Source: Pezicula radicicola (taxonomy: Eukaryota > Ascomycota > Leotiomycetes > Helotiales > Dermateaceae). Taken from it: a stretch of 64,000 nt of DNA. A program made the position numbers and the translations under genes. This document shows positions 11,920 to 23,331 of this stretch, one piece after another. The notes beneath the pieces were generated by a model. That model did not search any database, was not told the origin of the DNA, and saw only the letters and a program-made list of their open reading frames with translations. The stretch spans positions 152,307-216,306 of the forward strand of contig PDUO01000066.1 of assembly GCA_003008705.1 (NCBI GenBank). Direction: 5' to 3'. Position 1 is the first letter of the stretch, and each line of letters opens with the position of its first letter.

Positions 11920-12897
11920 ATGGCTGCTGTTCGCATCATCTTTTCCTGTTGGCTTGCAAACGGGGCGCATCGATATCTTCACCCCGTGCGCCGTCAAGGC
12001 CTCACCGCTACTGCTACTACTCGCACCACTCGCCGTGGTCACTTTTTCACCAGCTCTATTGTACGTTACGTGGTCCTCGTCCTCCTCTATTATCCAATCT
12101 AATTTAATATATCGTTGCAGGCTAGACTTGCTCCGTCTCCTTCACCTTCACCCTCACCTTCCACCCTCGACAATGACAACGACAACGGCGACAAACCACG
12201 TGGCTTGAGCCTCTCAGAATGTCTTCAAAAAATACACGACAAGTACCCTCCACCTCACCTCCCTAGACCAACAACAACCATCGATCCATACACAACTCTG
12301 CGCGATACCGACTACTCCCACCCCCTAAAGGTCACGCATACCTATCTCGATCTTCTCCACCAGAAGCACTACACTGAACTTCCAGGCAATATCCAGTTTA
12401 AGGATAATGGCAGTGATCCGCGCTATGGCATTGAACTTCCCCTCATTGTCGCACCTGCCGCCAAGGAAGCTAAGTATCTTTCCAACGGATTCACGCATCT
12501 TGCTTTGATGAACGCCGGCAGCTTTTTCTACCCAGGTCTCACCCCCCCTGGAACCGAACATACGGTGTATGTTGTATTGGGACAGAAGACTGGTGACATC
12601 TTCGTCTCAAAGCCATTCCGCACCAACACCGACGATGATGATGAGGTCCTTGGGTACACAGGTTTTCCGGCTGAGTATAGGTTGATGGCCATGGAGGAAT
12701 ACGACTACGTCTGGTTGGCTCACGTGGGTTCTACCGCTGATGTCGACCGTGTCCAACGCCCACAGCTGTACACCAAGTTTAAGGTTTGTTGGGAGACTGA
12801 TGCACACCGCCAGCTCCATATTCCAACTGAGGATCTACATGTGATGGACAACCTCGTTAAGAAAGATGTTGGCTTTGGAATGCCACTATTGACATGA
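11920..12897 (+). CDS. Hypothetical protein, two exons, apparently intact
   Basis: I do not recognise the family. Exon 1 runs 11,920-12,060, a 60-nt intron (GTACGT donor, TTGCAG acceptor, CTAAT branch-like site) follows, and exon 2 runs 12,121-12,897, giving about 305 residues without interruption. Because the intron is a multiple of three, translation through it is also possible, but the splice signals are good. A low-complexity Pro-Ser stretch and Asp-Asn run follow the junction; the remainder has a compact, mixed composition with SKPFRTN followed by an acidic D run, EYDYVWLAHVG and a short C-terminus ending GFGMPLLT. There is no clear membrane segment. An overlapping exon 1 frame would encode a hydrophobic segment, so the exact N-terminus is uncertain. 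It is one of few unbroken genes in the window. Confidence 0.6.
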
Positions 12898-13647
12898 TGT
12901 GCTGGACAAAGGGAAGGTGGCAAAGCGAGGTGAAGGACAGGCACTTCAAGATAATGCACGCCTTACTTGTGTAAATCAGATGCTCTTCTGAAGCAAATGC
13001 TCCCGCAGATGACAATGCTTGTGTGAATGTCTATTTCCTCAGAGATACTGTCTGTTTCTCCTGTACTCTGCCCACTGCTATGTAGACAGATCGACAGAGA
13101 ACTTCAAGGTAAGAGGCTATCTTTCCTGTCAAACAAGACTTCGTTGGTACGCACAACTACTCCCGAACAAGTACTCATTCTAGAACACAAGTGAGATTTT
13201 GGTCTTTCTTCTCTTATGGTTTGCGCGCAGGTAAACGAAATGAAAATTCCCTGTTATTCGCTACTCCTAAAGAAGATATACTTGAAATTGAACTACACCG
13301 TCAAATTGCACTACGTAATGATTCTTGTAACGAGATTAGGAGGTACCGTAGAATCCCTATAATAGTGATACTTTCTGTCTAACCATCAAGTATCGTAGCA
13401 ACAGTAAAATCGGATTAATGTACTTTTCCCCCTTCCTTTGCTTTTTCTGCCTCTTCTTCACGAATGTTATGCCATAATCTATCTTTTGTACTGCTAAATT
13501 GCCTGCTTTATATATAAAAACAACTCCACAGCAATGACAGGAAACAAAAGCCTTAGCTATTTAGATATCTAGATTAGAAAATTATGTCCGTGGGTGTTAA
13601 AAGATTGTTCGATGAAAAAGATCAAGCGAAGACTTGATTGGTGGTGG
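12898..13647. other. Intergenic, no gene seen
   Basis: Only short frames without recognisable features occur here. The sequence is moderately AT-rich and presumably holds the 3' region of the preceding gene. Confidence 0.45.
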
Positions 13648-14290
13648 TTAGGCTTCTACAAGCGCTGCAAGTTCTTCAACCAAGGCCGCCATGAGCGCAT
13701 CTATTTCATCCAGCTCAACGTCCAAAAGTGCATCTTCAAGTGTTATATCGACGAGTAGCTCTGCCATTGTTGCTACCACGCCCGTTTTTCTTAGGTTTTG
13801 AGACGGTGCTCCATCCACCTTCCTTGAGAACCCCTGCCTCGGGTTCCAAAGATGGTGAAGTGGGTGCTGCTGGTCTACAGGGAGAACCGCCATTCGCATC
13901 ACCTCTTCCACCTCTGGCGCCGCCACGTCCACACCCCGGGGACCTCTTGGAGGGCCATCAGCTCGTCCTCTTGGAGCTCGTGGGGGATCATCTCGAGGTG
14001 GGCCTACAGATGCTCGTCGCCAGGCACAAGCCTCTACCGTATTTTGGGCACCAGCTTCTAGGCACGCTGTGTAGGCCTCCGCTTGAATACGAGCTGCTGC
14101 AAGTGGTCCTTGAAAGAAGTCAACATCTTCTAGCCAAGTCCAAGATATATATCCAAAAAGATGCTGGTTGCAGGAGGGTATCGTTGATGTGGAGGGGGAC
14201 TGGGCTGGAAGAGTTTGGGAATACACTGCAGCTAGGAGTGGCTCTTCAACAAAAGAAATTCCCGGGAGGACTTTTGTTGAAGATCAATAT
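13648..14290 (-). CDS. Possible hypothetical protein, GC-rich, uncertain
   Basis: A minus-strand frame stays open from about 14,290 to the stop at 13,648. It includes QGPLAAARIQAEAYTACLEAG, then a Pro/Arg/Gly-rich linker and an acidic, Leu-rich C-terminus ending in EELAALVEA. The composition and absence of RIP-type stops suggest a real gene or exon, but no ATG is obvious upstream and I do not recognise a family. A long overlapping frame also exists on the plus strand (13,728-14,390), so the strand is not certain. Confidence 0.3.
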
Positions 14291-14390
14291 CGAGCCCCTT
14301 AGAGCAGCGCATGTTCTGAACGTACTGCAGCACCACACACAAGTTACAGCACAACATGGAAGCCTCGAAGCGATCAACGAAACGAGCTAA

Positions 14391-16465
14391 TGGCCAGAAA
14401 CTCACAAAACGCCGTATACCGCTCTGTTATCTTGCTTGTCGTATTAGAAAGTCTGGACACTACAGGAACTGATCGGTTCGTTAAACACTGAATTCTTTGC
14501 CAAGGACTGGGCTCGAATTGGCACAAAGAAAAGTTTCAGGGTCAGCTGATTTGGGTATATATAAGTCACCCTGGAGATCCTTTTAGGGCTGTGACGGAAG
14601 GTTCTCTCATCTTAAAAGGGCCACTTTGTTCTATTCGGACCATCGGCTCGCAAGGGGGCAACTTAGTCCTCAAACTTAGTCGTGGGGGCAGGTGGAATAT
14701 TCTGCACATATTCTGCAAAGTTGAATCGGGTGGTTATAGAATTCGGGGTGAGTGCTGAGGCTCGCTTAGGCACTTCCTAAATCTTCGAGGAATCAACGGG
14801 GAGAAGGTCTCGCAACAGCATGTCTCTGGCTCTAATCATTTGTAGTCGTAGAAATCGCCCCGATCTCGATCAGTAACATCGGATAGCGAACATATATCAT
14901 CTTCGCAACATTCAATCTTGCATTCGTGCCAATTAGCTGAGCTTCGAGTAAAGTTCTCCCAAATTTGTGGACTAAACACTACAGACGATTGATATAGACC
15001 TAGATAGTTTTGTTAGGACGTATATTCAAGGAGGGGTGGTCGTACCAAGGAATTTTGTTATAGACTTGACTACAATGCCACGATCCAATATCCAAGGAGA
15101 CCAGACATATGTTCCAACAGGTATCCACTAGTAGGTTGCTCAGGCGAGGAAACGGAAATCACGATGCGCTGTGGAAGATGATCCTTCTCAATGCATTCTG
15201 TGTAAATTCCATTCTCAAGAATGTACTTTCATTCAGAATCCCTAATCCCGCAAGAGAAAGCCTACGCAGTCCGTTGCCGACCTAGACTCAAGGCGGAGGT
15301 GAGTATCAAAGCCAAGTGTAACTTTACTGTACCTTAAAATTACCTTAGTTAGGTATTTAGATTAAGTAAATTACTCAAAACAAGTTAGTTACACAGAACA
15401 AGGGAGTTGCTCAAGTCAAGTGAGTTACCAGAATCAAATATAATTAATACTGCAATCTATAATGAAGCTGTCTCGATATCCGAATTATTTATCTATAAAT
15501 GATCTAGAGCTAGGGTCCGAAAACGATCGAGGGGGCTCGGTGTCTAATATAGCTTTCCCAGAGTTGGAAACTGCTTCCTCGGCGAGCGGAAATTCCCTAA
15601 GAAGTCGCAACCGATTATTTTGGAGGGCGGTAACGACATTGAGGAGTGCTTGTAATCGGTTAGGTTTAGGGAGACGTAGGAGACTTTTATGAGGAGTTCG
15701 TGATGGCCTTCCGCGCATGGTCCCGGCAGAAGGCATGATCATCGACGGGCATTTCGTACACGGAAATGTGAGTTACTCAGCTGTCTCTCTTCCATTCTGA
15801 TGAAATCCTAAGTTGAAATCCTAGGACCCAACTGGCGTGGTTTCGCGGTGGATAGATGTAGGACCTTGGAATGTAGTTGATCGACCATAGGTTGGGCGAC
15901 CGGGAGATTAAAGATTATCTTTATAATTAAGTAATAAACTATAAAATACTTAAATAATTAATCATTATTAAAGATATCCTTTGAAGTAGGGTTGATTACT
16001 ATAATTTTCTATTTAATCTCCTTTAATTTTATAAACACTATCTACACTAGTATAGTTGAAGAAACACCGCTAGAGTCAAGACCTATTACCCCCGCACGTA
16101 GGCCACAGTCTGCAAACGGCTCTGCTAAAGGCGCTCGGCCTGGAGAAGATGATCAAGAGGGAGGCAAGACTAGTAAAACGCCCAGCCGATTCGCCATGCC
16201 TTCTTCGCTAAGGAAATGACGAGTAGCGGTCTATTTATAATGAAAAATGCCTTTTAGGAGAAAAGGTAGGCTGTGAGTAGGATGCCGTCCCGTCTATGCC
16301 CAAAACCAAATATTCGTGTCTTGTAGAGTTTATTTTTTGCAATACACTTCAGTCCTCAAAGTTCTCANTTGAGTATTTGCTACTACCACCAAGATCTGCA
16401 CTAGGGGCCGTTCTACCNAGGCTCACGCCTAAGGCTTCGTCACTGACCCCACGCCTGCCTACGCC
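14391..16465. other. Gene-poor interval with short unassigned frames
   Basis: No gene could be supported. Around 15,390-15,435 there is a run of near-repeats of AAGT(T/G)AGTTAC type. Short frames at 15,462-15,742 (both strands) and 15,992-16,219 lack recognisable motifs. Two ambiguous bases (n) occur at 16,367 and 16,418, marking lower-quality sequence. Confidence 0.45.
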
Positions 16466-16617
16466 GCCAAAAGACTTATACACCCGCGAGGAGACATAGC
16501 CACCAATAAATCCAAGAATTGTATACAACAGTATCATAATGGTGCCGAGCGAACCACGATTGGAGGACGACGTTTGCAATTACAACGTTGCAACAAGTTG
16601 GATGTTTCCGAGTGGTC
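16466..16617 (-). pseudogene. Fragment of a nonaspanin (TM9SF/EMP70) gene
   Basis: Nonaspanins are nine-helix endomembrane proteins. About 50 residues on the minus strand match one membrane segment of the family: SNRGSLGT, LLYTILGFIGGYVSSRVY and KSFGG. A stop lies just upstream, and similarity ends directly after KSFGG, so only this small piece is present. It neighbours other unrelated gene fragments. I am confident in the family, less in the exact ends. Confidence 0.65.
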
Positions 16618-17117
16618 CTAGAAATATAAAAAAGCTGCACACAAATACATAGCATAGTATACATCTATTTCCCAAAGAGCTCCCCGAATCCGGTCAACTG
16701 CATGCGCGCAAAAAGAGAATACTGCAATACTAGGGGTAACGAGTTGCTGGAATATATCGCATCTCTATATATTGGACGTACTTCTTCAAAGAAACTCTGC
16801 TGTGGCTTCATATGTATATCACCTTTTAAGCCTACTGGTCTTTGACGAATTTTTATCTGGCAGTCAGACGAACTAGCAATATATGTATCTTCTTACAGGT
16901 AAGACTTTGAATGCAATAAATACCTGTAAACAGTACACAGAAACAAGCAAACGGATTATAAATTTAAAAAGAATTTATTGCAAGTACGCCCCCTTGCTCT
17001 GCTCGCTTAACAAAATCTTTTAGAGGTTGTTCGTAGAGTCCGAACTCCTACGGTGGTGAAGATAATAAATTTCGGAGATACGACTAGCTAAAGATCGAGA
17101 TTAAAGCCAGAGAGAAA

Positions 17118-18433
<1,316 letters not shown>

Positions 18434-21400
18434 CTACTTGTGCTGCATCTCGAGGTGCTGTTTGATTAAGTTGTTTCGACGAGCCCTCATCTCTTCTTGC
18501 CTTTGATCTTGAGCCGCTACTGTAGCACTCGCCTGTGTAAAGGCGTCCTTGAGCAACTGCAAGCATTCCTCGGTGCTCTTCAAAGTATTTTCGACTTGCT
18601 CCTCTACGTAACCCATGACCATAATCTGTTGGCCAATCTTGTCCCTATGCTTTCGTTGCTTCGTTAGCGCTTTTCGTTTGGATTGGAAGACTAATTCAAC
18701 CGCAACCAAGCAGTCGTGACGAAATGCCTCAGGCGTCTTTTCAAGAGCAGTCCGCACACTGGCCAGCGCCGCGTCCAGCTGTACAATTTCGTCTACTTCC
18801 CCATCCACCGAGTACATCAAGTTCTGCTCCTTGAATAACATCCGTCTTAGGACCTTAAGAGACTCCTGGGCTACTTGTATGTTCTGCATCTCAGTATCCG
18901 TCTCCATCAACAGATCGCTCGTGGCTTCTAAGTAAGAGATCAACTCTCGCTCTGGACAGGTAGGAAGCGCTTTTTGTAATTGTTCGATGCACCTCCGCAC
19001 TATTTCAGTCAGCAAGCACAATTTCCCCTAGAAGGTAGGGTATGCCATACCTTGCAGCGCCCTTCCCTGATTCTGCAGCCGTATTTCCCGTGCTATATAT
19101 TTGTCTTCGGGGGCCCAATGCATTGGCTTTGATATGTCGTACGCAAGCCTGCGTACTAAATCCATAAAGAGGCTTCGCCAGAACTCCCCGCAGAAATCTG
19201 TGACCTGTTGCAACCCTGTTGCCAAGCATAGACCTGTAACCAGAGTATGAACGCCGCAATCCCATGTGTTACTCTGCTGTGTACAGTCCTGTGTCAATCA
19301 GCTACCATTCTTATTTCGGGCATATGCTACTTACAATGACTAAAGAGTATGACCACTCAGTGTCCACGCCCACGACACCTTTGAGCTTTACTGCAGCAAA
19401 AGTCGTAAGACGATTTTTTGCTTGGTCTTCAACGTCGATCGTCTGCATAGAATTGTAGTGTGATATCTCCTTGGTCTTTAGATCGAGGCACCCCAGTGTC
19501 CAGTGTTTAGCAGGAGTCGTGAATGCCATTGGCACCAGGATCCTGGTGTGGCTTCGAAACTCCAGATCCCAAGTAGAGAGCGATGCTGCATTCCCTTCGC
19601 CGTACGCGGGATCAACCGTGAGTGTTTCCTGAGTCCTGAAAGTCTTCATGATTGTTGCGATAAGACTGGAGTTCAACCATCCTCGAGGATGAAGCGTATC
19701 TCGGCATTTCATCAGTTGGTGAACGTGGTCCCTGTGACAGAGTAGATCATCTTCCCCAGCACTGTCTTCGACTATTATGACCTGTGGCCGGCTAGAATCT
19801 GCACCCTGGTGGTGCTCTTTGTCTTGAGCAGAACTTGCGAGCCCCGATCTATTTCTGTTCGGTATGCTACTGTTGACTTTTTGATCCTCTTCCTCCCCAA
19901 CACACTGCTCCTGATCTGGTGTATGCGAACTTGGCCTGGATAGGATGTGGGCCAGCCTCGAGTCTGAATCTTTGCTTATCAAATTCCTGTGTAAGTATGG
20001 TAAGCCACCCCGAGAAGGTGGTGTGAGGGCGGTATCAGACCAAGCTCCGTCTGCTATACCCCACGAGTTATTTTCTTCTGTATCGATGTCATGCTTACCG
20101 GGTGTAGGATTTAAATCCATAACAAACGATTCGGTATCGGAGTCATCATAGACATCGGGAAGCTCGCCATACATGGTAGCTCGACCATGCTCGGGGGTCT
20201 AGAGGAAAGTAAGCATAAGATCAAAAGCGAAGACGGAATTGGTATACCTCTGCGTGACGTCTAATTCTCTTTTCTGATCCAGACCTGACAAGGCTGCCAG
20301 CGCGGCGCTTTGTAGGTGTGGTGATGCCTAGCTCTAGACGAGGGAAGGAAGTGGTAGGCTTGGGTGGTGGATCGTTGTCCTCAGCTAATTCAGACCGTTT
20401 CCCTGGAGGACCACCGTTCCTGTCGCTTTGGGAGGTCTATTGTTGCATTGTCAGTAGACAACATGAGAAAGCAAAGCTATTATGGATTACAGACATCATT
20501 AATACCCTCCAAATCCTGGTTCTTGCTGTTACGGGTATCATTTTGTAATGATACTGGACTTTGAAGTCCCATGGCTTCACCATTTGTTGACTTCTCCCGC
20601 ACTTTTTCTCCTCCTCCTTTAGATCCAAGATCTTCAGCACCTTCTGCAGAACCAATAAGATCATCTGCTGTCGTCAATTCATCCTCTTGCCGGATCATTT
20701 GCATGGCTGTCGTGATGTCGCCGCAAGTCCAGGAATGTTCTTGCTGTTCAGCTTCCTTGCCATCCTTATTGTCATTTTTCAGGCCTGCAGCGTCCATCAA
20801 GACGGCCCATACCCGGTCCCAGTCAGCAGCAAGCCTTGACAGATCAAAGAGCAGCCTGCAGAAGATGGTATTCTCTAAGTTCTTTGGATGAAAGATTGCA
20901 CGTAGCTCCTGGATGGACATTCCCCAAGCTTTTGAGATATCAGAAAGAATTGTTGCTCTAACTTCGTCGATGGCATTGGTTGCATCTACCGGTTGCCACT
21001 CCTCGTCTCTCTTCGATCCGGGTCGTCTCGCCTTCGGATCTCTTCTTTGTGCAGCGTATGAACTTATCTTCTGGTAGGCGACATCGAAAGGGGAGAGCTC
21101 GGACAGATGGCCTAGCGCGATGATAAACTTGGTCGACTCTAACTCATGACCAAAGGAACTCAATAGATCCTCCCGCTTCATGCCCCAGTTCTTGTTGATC
21201 CGGTTGAAGGGGCCGATATCCTTGATGAACTTGCGGAATGCACGAATGTTGTCTTCCTGGCGCAGGAAGGACTGTGCTGGCGCATCGAGGTAGCTGAGGG
21301 CATCGCCGGATGGGGTTTCGAGCTTGAGAGCGACTTGAACTTCATGATACGCCTCGAGCACGGCGAATTTGGCTTTAGGAGCCTGAGAGGCCAAAATGTT

Positions 21401-21460
21401 CAATCGTGTAAGAGATGCTTGTAGCGCAGGTGAAAGACTTGTCGCAGAGAGTTTCGCCAT
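18434..21460 (-). CDS. Ulp1-type (C48) cysteine peptidase domain protein, one internal stop
   Basis: Ulp1-type peptidases remove SUMO or related modifiers. A four-exon model fits on the minus strand: about 21,460-20,491 (end uncertain), 20,436-20,248, 20,198-19,335 and 19,288-18,434. The intron of 46 nt at 19,334-19,289 has a GTAAGT donor and ACACAG acceptor. The ATG at 21,460 sits in a CGCCATGGCG context. The N-terminal 320 residues are helical and unrecognised; the middle is acidic and low complexity. The peptidase domain has GWLNSSLIATIM, the catalytic His in KHWTLGCLDL, an Asn in HYNS, and Gln and Cys in QQSNTWDCGVH. A 195-codon C-terminal coiled-coil-rich segment follows in the same frame after a TAG at 19,030-19,028, which CAG to TAG would explain. 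All catalytic positions survive, so this is either a recent pseudogene or the stop ends the protein naturally. Proteins of this kind are also carried by some DNA transposons, but I see no transposase. Confidence 0.75.
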
Positions 21461-21764
21461 GGCGTGGCGACCATACAAAGGAGAAGGTGTTGTTGTGTCG
21501 TGTTGTCGTTGTTGTTGGAGGAGGAGAAGAAGGAAGGAAGGGTCGTGATGGAGGACCTGACTGGCTTATCGGCACGTGACATCCAAATCATCTATCAAGC
21601 AATGAAAGTCAAGATACTTCGTATATATATATCCCCTCGCTGGTATATTTTCACTTTCTACAGAGATTCGACACCCAAGGGCTTTTACCACCACAAGGAT
21701 TTTTACCACCAAAATTTGTATGTATTTTCCCGTGCACGTCCATGGGATCCCAAGGTATGTGAAC

Positions 21765-21846
21765 ACAACATATCATGTGACAGGTTGTGGATCACAACAT
21801 CTCATGTGATATGTTGTGAACTACAGCCTGTCACATGATATGTTGT
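21765..21846. repeat. Nested inverted repeat (perfect 20-bp arms)
   Basis: Arms 21,765-21,784 and 21,827-21,846 are exact reverse complements (ACAACATATCATGTGACAGG). Inside, TCACAACAT pairs with ATGTTGTGA. The structure lies about 300 nt upstream of the Ulp1-type gene start. It could be a cruciform, a multi-copy binding site for CATGTGA/TCACATG-type motifs, or a small MITE. Confidence 0.9.
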
Positions 21847-21860
21847 TGCAACGACATTAA

Positions 21861-22609
21861 TGTACCAAACACAAGGGAAGAAGCAGCGCTTGAGCATCGA
21901 GCCTACCTTTACGCATTTTCAGGGCGATAGTATTAGAACTATATACTAAAAATTATATTGAATTCAGTGAATATCTGGTAATAGTCATGTAATTCAGTTT
22001 GGACTGTTTGCGTTCTCCTACTACTACAAATAGGCCCATTCCCACACACTAGACTCTATTGTCTCCACATGTTGCTGCCTATATATGCTGTGCCTATTCA
22101 CTAGGTCATAAGTCCGGACAGCTCTTCCGAATCGAAATAAGGCAATCAATCAATTAAGTGATTCTGTTCGTTATGTGGTACGACAACTAGCCAGAGCTCA
22201 TTGAGCACCCATTCCTCTCGAAGACCGAGCAGCGCAAAGACTGTAAGAATCAAGCACAAAGACTGTGCAACCAAAGCTCAAAGAATAGGCACCAAGAACT
22301 TGAAGACCAAGCAATGAATTTACTACGACAAGACGTCGAATCAACCGTAAAGACTGCCCACCAAATTCACCTTAAAACGAGAACCAATTCACCAATTCGA
22401 GCTAAGTCAAAAGCCCCGATTTCGGAGCTATTCGCAAGGTAATTTTAAGGTATAAAGAACTACAGGGAATTTCTGCCTGAGGCAATACCATTAAATGGCA
22501 ACTAATATATGCTCTGAAATCGAATTAAATAGTTACTTATATTGTCTGCACTTTGCGCAGAAGGACCAAGGCATGAGTATGGTGGAGCAGGGCGGCGAGG
22601 TAACGACCG
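21861..22609. other. Intergenic, possible repeat relic
   Basis: No gene is visible. Near 22,499-22,520 the sequence AACTAATATATGCTCTGAAAT closely matches 31,076-31,096, suggesting part of a short dispersed repeat. Around 22,200-22,330 there are several AAAGACTG/AAGACC-type near repeats. Confidence 0.4.
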
Positions 22610-23054
22610 AAGTCACAGATTAAGGCGCCGAGGACTTTGGCCTAGAGGCTGACGCAGTAGATGATGAGTATGACGAAGCAGCGGACATCTGCCACGACGG
22701 TGGACGGGGTATGAAGGTGGCCTGGATGGCCTGGATGGCTTGGATAGGGCTATTAGGCAGTGAAGCTCGACGGGGATCTGGGAGGAGTGCAGTAGAGGTG
22801 AAGGGGGTGAAGAGTGTGAGGTTTGTGGCGAGAGATTGTGTGCGTTCGCTCTTAGTTGTGGTTGTGGCTGTATTTGTGGAGGCGTTGGTAGCGGTGGTAG
22901 CGGTGGTAGGGAGGGTGTTCTCCAGAGCCTCACGAAATAGGGTGTGTGGCGGGAGAAGCCATCATTGTGGTTGTGGCTGTGGCTGTGGCTGGTGTTGAGA
23001 GGAGGAGATGGACTGGCGGATTCGCGCCAAGTCCGCGGCGGACAACTTGGCCAT
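22610..23054 (-). pseudogene. Unassigned low-complexity frame starting MAKLSA
   Basis: A minus-strand ATG at 23,054 in a good context starts with MAKLSAADLARIRQSI, then a Gln-Pro repeat and a TGA at about 22,962. The same frame continues open past it as a Thr/Ser/Ala-rich segment to about 22,620. The first six residues equal those of the Ulp1-type protein at 21,460. I cannot assign a function. The stop may be a mutated codon or the true end. Confidence 0.3.
22963..22995. repeat. TGTGGC/TGTGGT hexamer tandem
   Basis: Several TGTGGY-type hexamers encode the Gln-Pro run on the minus strand. Confidence 0.75.
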
Positions 23055-23331
23055 GGTTGCGGCTGATGAATGAATGAATGGGCTGAATGGGAGAAGGGAC
23101 GAGACTGAGAAGAAGAGAACCAACGACCAGAAAGATATAGATGGAAACAAGTAAAGAACTGAAAAAAATAAAAATTTAATGTTATCTTATTAATTAGACG
23201 GTACGCTAGAATTACTAAGATGGCGGTACAATTTCAGAAATCTTGGCGTACCACGACACCACGACACCGTTTCCACTACTGGAGGCACTGGGTATATGAC
23301 CGTCCAATTCAGCGTTGCATACAACAAACTC

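Noticed and set aside
11749..12102. Continuous frame including a KIYIYIYMCVCVCV stretch upstream of the 11,920 gene
   Set aside because: The first part is only translation of the AT/GT microsatellite. The gene is better started at the ATG at 11,920 downstream of it.
13728..14390. 220-codon plus-strand frame
   Set aside because: It overlaps the minus-strand hypothetical. It is GC-rich, so long open frames occur by chance, and it shows no recognised motif. I could not decide the strand firmly, so only one low-confidence entry is given.
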